Assembly: GCA_001275005.1 (NCBI GenBank)
Contig: JWZX01002622.1
Coordinates: 1 to 41,761, forward strand
Origin: Chrysochromulina tobinii
Taxonomy: Eukaryota > Haptophyta > Prymnesiales > Chrysochromulinaceae
Direction of reading: 5' to 3'
Length of the DNA stretch: 41,761 nucleotides
Made by a program: the position numbers and the translations under genes. Below are positions 17,549 to 24,882 of this stretch, in pieces (position 1 is the stretch's first letter; the number at the start of each line of letters is the position of its first letter). The notes under the pieces were generated by a model. That model saw nothing but the letters and a program-made list of their open reading frames with translations. It ran no database searches and was not told the DNA's origin.

Positions 17549-19917
17549 TTAGAGCGGGCTGAGCGTCACCCACGGAAAGTGGAAGCAGTCGGGCTGTCCC
17601 TCGTGCGAGAACGTGGCGTTGCTCCGGAGCGTGGACCAGCAAAAGACGGGCTGCTGGTCGTACGTCGGCCCCATGCGCACGTCGACCTCGGGGCCAACGG
17701 CTCGCGATCCCCCCCGGGGAGATGCGGCCGAGATCCCCGAGATGTCGACCTCGGGGCCAACGGCTCGCGATCCCCCCCGAGGAGATGCGGCCGAGATCCC
17801 CGAGATCACGCGAGATGCAGACGAGATCTTCGAGTCGGTCCCCCCCGACGGGTAGACGTCCTTGAGCTCGAGCTCGAGATCGCGACGGCTCGCGATCGCA
17901 TGCGACGGGTTCGCCTCACTCAGCGGATCCACCTTCCAGTTGTTGTACTGCATCAAGTCGCGCATGTCCGCCACCGTCGCGAGGGCGCCGTGGCGGTTTC
18001 GGAAGATGTTGGCGCGAGGGCACGAGTCCCAGCAGGAGTCGTTGTTCGGTGGCGTGGACACGCGCCCTAGCTCGCACGCCGCCGTGTTGCCCGATTTGCG
18101 CGAGATCTGGTCGAGATAGGGGATGTTGTACGAGGCCCAGTAGCCTTCCGCGTTGAGGAACCAGGTGAGGTCTTCCACACCGACCTCGCCCGGGATCTCC
18201 TCGGCGATGACGAAACTCTCGACCGGTAGGTCTTGGCCAGGGGTGAAGCGGCTGAGGTCGAGGATCTGCCACTGGTTCGTGTAGGTGCCTGCTCGGGGAG
18301 GGACTTCTGATGAGGGACACAATCACATGCAATCAGATGCAATCAGCGCACCTGCTGGAGGAGGGACTTCTGATGAGGGACACAATCACATGCAATCAGA
18401 GGCAATCAGCACACCTGAGGCCTCCTTTGCGAAGAGCGTCGCCCACGACGGCGCTGTCGTCGCGAGGGTGTTCGCGGTGATCGCTCGCGCCCAACAGAGG
18501 CACGATCTCGGCGTCACCAGCTCGAAGAGCTCCGGATTGTACACGTCATTAGTGGTCTCGATGACCGCGAGCTGTGCCGAGGCCGAGTGCACGATGTAAA
18601 AGTCGTCGAGCGATGCGAGCAACCCTGGCGAGGACGAGAAGTGCACCTGTGGGGAGAGTGGCAGTAGCGGAGGCGCCGCGGTGAGCACTTGCATGCGCGG
18701 CGGGTGAGGAGCAGCCCTGGCGAGCTCGCAATCTGGCGGCAGGAGCGGAGGCGCCGCGGTGAGCACTTGCATGCGCGGCGGGTGAGACGAGGGGCGAGCT
18801 CGCAATCTGGAGAGACGAGACGTGTACCTGGCGTATCTCCGGCTGCGGAGGCGGCGCGTGCGCGGACAGGTGGAGTAGTACCGGCAGGGAGAGGTGCTTG
18901 AAGGTGCGCGGACCTGTGGGGAGAGAGGCGCCGTGGTGAGCGCTTGCATGCTGGCCTCAGAAGGGAGAGGTGCTCGAAGGTGCGCGGGCCCATGGCCGAG
19001 AAGGAGCTCCAGGTCGTGTACTCAGGGGTCATCAGAGGTCATCAGAGGTCATCAGAGGTCATCAGGGGTCATCAGAGGTCATCAGGACCCATGGCTGAGA
19101 AGGAGCTCCAGGTCGTGTGTGCGAAGAGGACGTCACTCCGGTCCGGCAGCAGCTTGAAGAGCGACGAGCATCGGAGGTCCACTGGGAGCTCCGTCTTTGG
19201 ATAGTACAGTCTCGAGTTGTAGATGGGGCCGCGAGGGTCGAATCTCCGAGATTGGATCTCGGGCTGATGGAATTTGGACTTGATCGTGTACATGTCGCCC
19301 CATGCCTGCACAAAGAGCAGCTTGAGCACGTTCATCCCGGTCGACGGGAGCAGGTCCTCGGCCGTGTACGCGCCCGCCGCCAGCGCACCGAAGTCGAAGT
19401 CGAGGGCGCCGCGCGGGGCTTGCGGGCTCAAGCATGGCGACTGCGCATAGCCCTCAGCGATGCCATGGAGCTGCTCCAGCGTGGACTTGATGCTGAACCA
19501 GAACGCGTCCGCCGCGTGCGCCTCGGCCGCCATCCGCTCCATGTATAGGTAGTTCTCTACGATGAAGCCCACGATGGCCGCCGGCGGAGGGCCCTCGAAA
19601 TTCGAGTAGAACATGTTGGGATACGAGTCGCTGATGCCTTGGCAGGCGAGAGTGCCCTCGGCAAACCCGGCCGCGCGATACACTTTCAGGACATCCTCCG
19701 GCGTGCTCGCGTTCTCGGCCACCGTCTCGACGCTCAGATAGCCCCAGCCGCTCTCTTGAGTGTTGTTCGTGTAGCTCACGGAGACGAGCGCGCCGCTTGT
19801 GGGCCGGACCGCGCCAATCTGTAGGCCGCCGCGGCCGTCGACGTACACGTAGCTCCTGGGGTGCGGCTCGGCGCGCACGAGAGCACAAGATACTGCCGTA
19901 TACAAGAAGGCACTCAT
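17549..19917 (-). CDS. Phospholipase B-like protein (PLBD/LAMA family), four exons
   Basis: Exons 18...: 19089-19917, 18828-18913, 18415-18646 and 17549-18288, joined in frame; about 628 residues. The start at 19917 gives a signal peptide (MSAFLYTAVSCALVRA). Family patterns in order: GWGYLSVET, an EGTLACQGISDSYPN segment, KLLPDRSDVLFAHTTWSSFS, SSSPGLLASLDDFY, VIETTNDVYN, SGTYTNQWQILDL across the exon 3/4 joint, YNNWKVDPLS, then GPTYDQQPVFCWST and HEGQPDCFHFPW. The last motifs match the C-terminal half of PLBD1/PLBD2 and lysosomal 66-kDa-type proteins, which are secreted or lysosomal Ntn-type amidases/phospholipases. Exon 4 contains a 63-bp in-frame tandem duplication (17681-17806). Splice junctions reproduce the family sequence, which is strong support. 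Activity depends on autocleavage I cannot verify. Confidence 0.85.
17681..17806 (-). repeat. 63-bp in-frame tandem duplication in the PLBD-like gene
   Basis: Two copies of a 21-residue unit (ISGISAASPRGGSRAVGPEV and neighbours), starting at 17681 and 17744 on the plus strand. They lie in a loop between the DSKISS and MGPTYDQQP segments. The copies are nearly identical. Confidence 0.85.
18289..18414 (-). other. PLBD intron 3: two tandem 63-nt GT-AG copies
   Basis: The 126-nt intron is made of 18352-18414 and 18289-18351, which match at 59 of 63 positions. Each copy starts GTG[T/C]GCTGATTGC and ends AGCAG, so each is a complete GT-AG unit and they abut with no exon between. Removing all 126 nt joins GCCTCAG to GCACCTAC and restores the family motif SGTYTNQW. 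Confidence 0.8.
18647..18827 (-). other. PLBD intron 2, introner-like
   Basis: 181 nt, donor CAG|GTACAC, acceptor CTCCCCACAG. It contains two tandem copies (about 78 nt) of a segment with GCATGCAAGTGCTCACC and CGGCGCCTCCGCT. Its first 15 nt resemble the first 15 nt of exon 3 (12 of 15). Phase 0 joint. Confidence 0.8.
18914..19088 (-). other. PLBD intron 1, introner-like, with captured exon copy
   Basis: 175 nt, donor ATGG|GTCCTG, acceptor CTCCCCACAG. From 5' to 3' it holds a run of the decamer TGATGACCTC, then a contiguous near-copy of the end of exon 1 plus the start of exon 2 (TGGAGCTCCTTCTC, then GCGCACCTTC), then GCATGCAAGCGCTCACC, CGGCGCCTC and the acceptor. It looks like two successive insertions, each with duplicated exon flanks. 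Confidence 0.75.
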
Positions 19918-20120
19918 TGCGACGGACTTGAAGCGGAGACGATGCGCGCAGTGCTTCCAGCCAGGCCGATCCCGAGCCGTCCGCTGAATCCGTCCGCGGG
20001 CGCCTTCGGCCTCTCCGGAACTTGGGCGAGAACGTTCTCGGCAGTTTGGTACGCGAACTACTTGCACCTGTCCCCACGCTCTACCGGGCTTTGCCACGTC
20101 ATTTCGAGCGCTCGCGCGAG

Positions 20121-20966
20121 ATGCCGCGACTCGGCCGACCGCTCGCCGCCCTCATCATCGGCGTGGCGCTCCACGCCTGGGCCGCTCCGTCCGCGGACGA
20201 GCTGCAGGCCTTCCGTGATACGCGCGGCACCATGTGCCGTGCGGTCGTGCGCGAGATGCACATCGAGATCCACAAGCATAAGCTCCGCAAGAACGGCGAG
20301 GACGACATCTACGAGACGGTGCCGGCAATCTGCCTGGCGATCGTGCAGAACTACTCGCTCACGGCCACGGCACCGCCCTCGCGCAAGTGGTCGCTGAAGA
20401 AGCGGGCCGTGCGCCTCGACGATGACGACGCATTGGATCAGAATCCATCCATGATGATGCATCTGATCACGCTCAAGAAGGCGTGCGAGCACTTCACCGA
20501 CGACTTCCAGCAGGAGCTGTCAGAGCTCATGTACCGATCCGCGCTGCTGCACGACATTGAGCCGATCGTGTCCGAGTTCTGCGAGTCAGATGTGGTCGTG
20601 CAGCCGCCCAAGCCGCCGCCATCGCCGCGCAAGCGCGTAGTGGGCAGCGATGGCGGCGCCAACGGCGGCGGCAGCAGCGGCGGCAGCGGCAGCAGCGGCA
20701 GCGGCAGGAGGCTGAGCAGCGACACGAGCAAAACCAAGGACAGCAGCAGCAGCAGCAGCAGTAGCAGCGGCGGCGGCGGCGGAAGCAGCAGCAGCGGCAG
20801 CAGTGGCAGCAGCAGCAGCAGCAGCAGCAGCGCCCGTAGGAAGTCGAGCGCCAGCAGCGCAGGCGATCGGTCCGACACGGACGGCGGTGGGCGCATGCCC
20901 GATATGGCCGAGCTGCTCAAGCGGTTCGACACCGACGGTTCGATCTCGCCGGCGGAGAACCTCTGA
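20121..20966 (+). CDS. Secreted saposin/canopy-like small protein with Ser/Gly tail
   Basis: 281 residues from the ATG at 20121, chosen because a signal peptide (PLAALIIGVALHAWA) follows. Residues 30-157 are helical with four Cys (39, 71, 122, 154), spaced like the canopy/saposin-like (DUF3456) fold though two Cys of that family are missing. Then come a Pro/Arg segment, a long Ser/Gly-rich tract and a C-terminus MAELLKRFDTDGSISPAE that looks like an EF-hand shortened by two residues. The stop codon is supplied by the first unit of the decamer array that follows. It is divergent from the PLBD-like gene, with 203 bp between starts. The family call is tentative. Confidence 0.6.
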   Translation: MPRLGRPLAALIIGVALHAWAAPSADELQAFRDTRGTMCRAVVREMHIEIHKHKLRKNGEDDIYETVPAICLAIVQNYSLTATAPPSRKWSLKKRAVRLDDDDALDQNPSMMMHLITLKKACEHFTDDFQQELSELMYRSALLHDIEPIVSEFCESDVVVQPPKPPPSPRKRVVGSDGGANGGGSSGGSGSSGSGRRLSSDTSKTKDSSSSSSSSSGGGGGSSSSGSSGSSSSSSSSARRKSSASSAGDRSDTDGGGRMPDMAELLKRFDTDGSISPAENL

Positions 20967-21590
20967 TGACCTCTGATGACCTCTGATGACCTCTGATGAC
21001 CTCTGATGACCTCTGATGACCTCTGATGACCTCTGATGACCTCTGCTGACCTCTGCTGACCTCTGATGACCTCTGATGACCTCTGCTGACCTCTGATGAC
21101 CTCTGATGACCTCCGATGACCTCCGATGACCTCTGATGACCTCTGATGACCTCTGATGACCTCTGATGACCTCTGATGGCCTCTGATGACCTCTGATGAC
21201 CTCTGATGGCCACTGATGACCTCCGATGACCACCGATGACATCGGACGACCTCGGATGACCTCTGATGACCTCCGATGACCTCTGCTGACCTCTGATGAC
21301 CTCTGATGACCTCTGATGATATCTGATGACCTCTGATGACCTCTGATGACCTCTGATGACCTCCGATGACCTCTGCTGACCTCTGATGACCTCTGATGAC
21401 CTCTGCTGACCTCTGATGACCTCTGATGACCTCTGATGACCTCTGATGACCTCTGATGACCTCCGATGACCTCCGATGACCTCCGAAGACCTCTGATGAC
21501 CTCTGATGACCTCTGATGACCTCTGAGGACCTCTGATGACCTCTGATGGCCTCTGATGACCTCTGATGACCTCTGATGACCTCTCATCAC
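20961..21590. repeat. 62-unit perfect-register decamer array (CTCTGATGAC)
   Basis: From 20961 to 21580 every 10 bp is a copy of CTCTGATGAC or a one-to-three-base variant (CTCTGCTGAC, CTCCGATGAC, CTCTGATGGC); a degenerate unit ends at 21590. No unit is longer or shorter than 10 bp. The minus-strand unit GTCATCAGAG has no stop in any frame, which creates long false ORFs. Confidence 0.95.
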
Positions 21591-21610
21591 CGTCGCCGCG
21601 CTTCGTGTAC

Positions 21611-21741
21611 AGCACGCAATCAGGTGCAATCAGGTGCAATCAGGTGCAATCAGGTGCAATCGGATGTAATCAGGGGAGCCAGCTGGGCGCGGAGCACCTG
21701 CCAATCAGGTGCAATCAAGTGCAATCAGATGCAATCAGGAC
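21611..21741. repeat. Second decamer family (GCAATCAGGT)
   Basis: About six units at 21611-21675 and four more at 21702-21741, split by unrelated sequence. The unit is 10 bp long like the neighbouring array but unrelated in sequence. The same ATGCAATCAG-type units occur in PLBD intron 3. Confidence 0.85.
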
Positions 21742-21867
21742 CGCATCGCTGCACGGGCTACCCGGTTGGCATCAGGACGCCAAGTTGGGGCCTGTGTGTG
21801 TGGGGCACGTGTTAAACGCGTTTACACGCATTTTTAAAGATAAAAGCGTATTCGCAGCCTAGTACCC

Positions 21868-22121
21868 GCGTATACGCACCCCTGCCTGCGTATACGCACC
21901 CCCCGCGTATACGCACCCCTGCCTGCGTATACGCACCCCCCGCGTATACGCACCCCTGCCTGCGTATACGCACCTACCCGCGTATACGCACCCTGGGGTG
22001 CGTATACGCACGTACCTGCGTATACGCACCCACACCCGCGTACAAGCACATGTGCGTAAACGCGGCGTCGGGTGCGTATACGCACCTACCTGCGTATACG
22101 CACCCGACGCTGTGTATACGC
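21868..22121. repeat. Array of the palindrome GCGTATACGC
   Basis: Eleven perfect copies start at 21868, 21888, 21905, 21925, 21942, 21962, 21980, 22000, 22018, 22074 and 22092; degenerate copies are near 22038 and at 22112. Spacing alternates 20 and 17-18 bp, a higher-order unit of about 37-38 bp. ORFs on both strands across it are artefacts of the symmetry. Confidence 0.9.
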
Positions 22122-23063
22122 AGGGACGCGACGAACGTCATGGGCGGTCCGCGAACGTACCGCGAGCGCCGGACCACTTCAACACGCTGTGAGGAATTGA
22201 TTAGTCCTGCCGCGTGCTCTTGCGTTGCCACGCCCCCTGCCGCTGCCGCGACGCCCACCGCCGTGCCACGCCGGGCTGCGGCCGCACGTTTTCAAAGTAA
22301 CCCTTGTCCCTCTCCCAAACGGGGGGGGGCGGAGGGGGACCGCCCCCCCCTCATAGGGAGGCGTCCACGACGTCGATCAACGACGCCCCACTGCAAAGTT
22401 TATTGCAAAGACGAAACCTCGCACTGGCCAACCCACAACCCGTCGGGAAAGCGGGGTTCGATGGTGTGGGTTCTCGCACGCGCCCGTTCGTAAGGGGGCC
22501 GCGTCTGCCGTCTCGGGTGGGGTCGTGTCAGCGTCAACTTTGCAGGCCTCCGTACCATATTCAACACCCGGTAAGTACGCGCCCATCGCGTTTGGTTGGC
22601 GGGGTTTTTAGCTTTGAACGCGGTCTGCCGCTCAGCGGGGTCCCAGCTCGAGGTCCCAGCGGTCTCGGCCCGGCCTCGGGGTGCGTGCGCGCGGTGTCGC
22701 TCCGGTCGTACCGCCGAGCGCCGACCGGTACCGCACTACCGCTACCGGCCGTATCGGTCCCGGCGGAGGGGCGGAGGGTCACCAAAAGAAAACTTTCCTA
22801 TCAGTCTGCCGTGCTCTCAGCCGGCTCTATAGTAGACGTTCCCACCGCTCCACCAGCACCACTGTGAATGCTCGCGGCCCCCTCCATATAGGCCCGTACC
22901 TTGTAACAACCGTGCATGTTGGCATGCGCATAGAACTGGGGCGCCTCGGGATAAATCCCACATGTAACCACTGTGCATGCGGGCATGTGCATGCATCTTG
23001 GGTTCCCAGCACGACGTGTCTCGAGGCGCCCGGTTCGCCACCGCGCCCGCTCCCGGCCGCCCC
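22122..23063. other. Intergenic, no gene seen
   Basis: Holds a G-rich/C-rich hairpin at about 22322-22350 and two diverged copies of a segment with TGTAACCACTGTGCATG-type sequence (about 22900-22995). I see no protein-like frame here. Confidence 0.5.
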
Positions 23064-23153
23064 GCTTCCTCCGCTTCCTCCGCTTCCTCCGCTTCCTCCG
23101 CTTCCACAGCTTCCTCCGCTTCCACAGCTTCCTCCGCTTCCACAGCTTCCTCC
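23064..23153. repeat. CTTCCTCCG / CTTCCACAG tandem repeat
   Basis: 9-bp units alternating into an 18-bp unit, downstream of the RRM gene. On the minus strand it reads as Gly/Ser codons, but no supported gene uses it. Confidence 0.8.
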
Positions 23154-23184
23154 GCCCTCGGCCATCAACAGCCATCTCCTCAGG

Positions 23185-23293
23185 GATGCGTCCGCGGGCG
23201 CATCTGGATCATCCGTCCCTGGTACTCGGTCTCGTTCATTAGGGATGCGCATCCGGGCGCACCTGGATCGTCCGTCCCTGGTACTCGGTCTCG
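23185..23293 (-). repeat. Duplicated 3' end of the RRM gene
   Basis: The last codons of the RRM gene (NETEYQGRTIQVRPDAHP) recur right after its stop codon as NETEYQGRMIQMRPRTHP in a shifted frame. This is a tandem duplication of about 54 bp, lying at about 23185-23238 and 23239-23293. Confidence 0.8.
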
Positions 23294-24258
23294 TTAAACA
23301 ATTGAATGGCCTTGGCAGCCTCGCGTGTCGAACCGAGCAGCACAGTCCCGTAACCCTTACTTGTTCCATCGGGCGCCTGGGCGACGTCCGCACGAACGAC
23401 CGAGCCCGCCTCGCGAAACATGTCCTTAAGATCCATCCATGTCGTCTCCCGAGGCAGACCGCCCACGAACACTTTGCACCCGTCGGTCGGCGCCACTGCC
23501 GAACCGCCGCGGCCAGCCATGCCGACGCCAGCGCCGCCCTCGCGGTCCTCGCGCACGAAGATCAGGCGGCCGTTCAGCTCGGTGTCGTGCAGCGTGCTGA
23601 TCGCCGTGGCCGCGTCGCGCGCGTTGGCGAATGTGACAAGGCCGCACCCCTTGGAGCGGGTGGTGCCAGGCTCCATCATCACGTCCGCATGCAGAACCTG
23701 ACCAACGGTCTTGAAATGATCCTTGAGGTCCTGCCACGACACGTCCCACGCCAGATTGCCAACGTAAACGGAGGCGCCGGCGCCAGCGGCACCGCCCCCG
23801 CCGCCCTTGCCACCGACTGCGACAGTGCCAACATCGGTGCCAGCATCGCGGTCCTCGCGCACGAAGATCAGGCGGCCGTTCAGCTCGGTGTCGTGCAGCG
23901 TGCTGATCGCCGTGGCCGCGTCGCGCGCGTTGGCGAATGTGACAAGGCCGCACCCCTTGGAGCGGGTCGTGCCAGGCTCCATCATCACGTCGGCATTGAG
24001 AACCTGACCAACGGTCTTGAAATGATCCTTGAGGTCCTGCCACGACACGTCCCACGCCAGATTGCCCACGTACACCGACTTGCCACCCTGCGGTTGAGCG
24101 CGGCCACTGCCCTTGCCCGCGCTCTTGGCTGCGGCATAGGGCGCTGGCCGGCGAATGGCGCGGGAACTGGCAGAGACTTTTCCTGGACCACCGCCCTTAG
24201 CAGGCCGGGACGATCCCCTCTTCATGAGTTGGTCCAGCGACATGTCCAGCGCGGACAT
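23239..24258 (-). CDS. Three-RRM RNA-binding protein with UAP56-binding-type motif
   Basis: 339 residues, one exon. The N-terminus LDMSLDQLMKR matches the UAP56-binding motif of ALY/Yra1-type mRNA export adaptors. Three RRMs follow: RRM1 (about 62-140; RNP2 VYVGNLAW, RNP1 KGCGLVTF), RRM2 (about 164-242) and RRM3 (about 260-336; VFVGGLP, KGYGTVLL). RRM1 and RRM2 differ by one residue over their shared core; at DNA level 23542-23769 and 23848-24075 match at about 97 percent, so this is a recent internal duplication or a converted pair. Gly-rich linkers separate the domains. Likely nuclear, acting in mRNA packaging, splicing or export; the exact role is inference. Confidence 0.88.
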   Translation of the reverse strand: MSALDMSLDQLMKRGSSRPAKGGGPGKVSASSRAIRRPAPYAAAKSAGKGSGRAQPQGGKSVYVGNLAWDVSWQDLKDHFKTVGQVLNADVMMEPGTTRSKGCGLVTFANARDAATAISTLHDTELNGRLIFVREDRDAGTDVGTVAVGGKGGGGGAAGAGASVYVGNLAWDVSWQDLKDHFKTVGQVLHADVMMEPGTTRSKGCGLVTFANARDAATAISTLHDTELNGRLIFVREDREGGAGVGMAGRGGSAVAPTDGCKVFVGGLPRETTWMDLKDMFREAGSVVRADVAQAPDGTSKGYGTVLLGSTREAAKAIQLFNETEYQGRTIQVRPDAHP

Positions 24259-24882
24259 CGTGATTAGCTGCAGTGATTAGAGCAGATGCAGAATCCGTCC
24301 GGTAAGTCTCTCCACATTGACACGTCACAGCGAACCAAGTGAACAGACCGGGGACCCCGTGATCAAAACTCGACACATAGTTCACCGCCAAGTTGTGCAT
24401 TTGTTGTGTGAATGTGTGCATGTGTGTCTATTATGTGATTTAAACAGCACACGGAAACACGGGCGCTCAACAAGGGGCGCTCAATACATGTCCTTGATAC
24501 ATGTACAAGTACCGGTACACCAATTGATACATACATTGTTCATGAACAGCAATGTCTGAGCGGGCAGTAACAGTGCCGTTGCACACCGGTTGTCGCGTGT
24601 GGCGCGTAACGTTCAGACGAAGCTTTTGGGATGCGCAACATCATCGCGCCAAGTAAGTCGCCAAACACCCAAACTCCGGCTTCGTGCTGCCCCCCCAATA
24701 TTCATTTTTCTAGGGCCCCACGGATCCGAAAGGGAAAAAAGATACGGTCTTCACAGCCAAGGGTTGATTTCTTCACACGCCGCGGACGAGCGCGGAGAGA
24801 AGAACTGGAGGAAGCTTTTTCACGGAGGGGCGGAGAGAGGTGCTTTTGTCTGCCTTTCCGAGAGCCTTTCGGTGTTCACGAA
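24259..24882. other. Intergenic between divergent genes
   Basis: A 624-bp region between the RRM gene (-) and the FYVE gene (+). AT-richer around 24370-24560, with several ACATG/TACATG motifs. Likely holds both promoters; no specific element is identified. Confidence 0.45.

Noticed and set aside
20961-21580. Decamer array as tandem C/D-box snoRNAs
   Set aside because: Each unit has TGATGA and CTGA, but the boxes overlap and repeat every 10 bp, leaving no room for guide sequence.
20586-21639. Long minus-strand ORFs made of VIRGHQRSSE repeats
   Set aside because: They are the stop-free translation of the 10-bp array; all three frames are open and nothing outside the repeat is protein-like.
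21868-22121. Palindrome array as a CRISPR array
   Set aside because: Repeats are only 10 bp, spacers are 7-10 bp and themselves repetitive, and the context is eukaryotic with no cas genes.
22681-24267. 528-residue plus-strand ORF
   Set aside because: Antisense of the three-RRM gene; it has no domain of its own and uses repeat sequence upstream.
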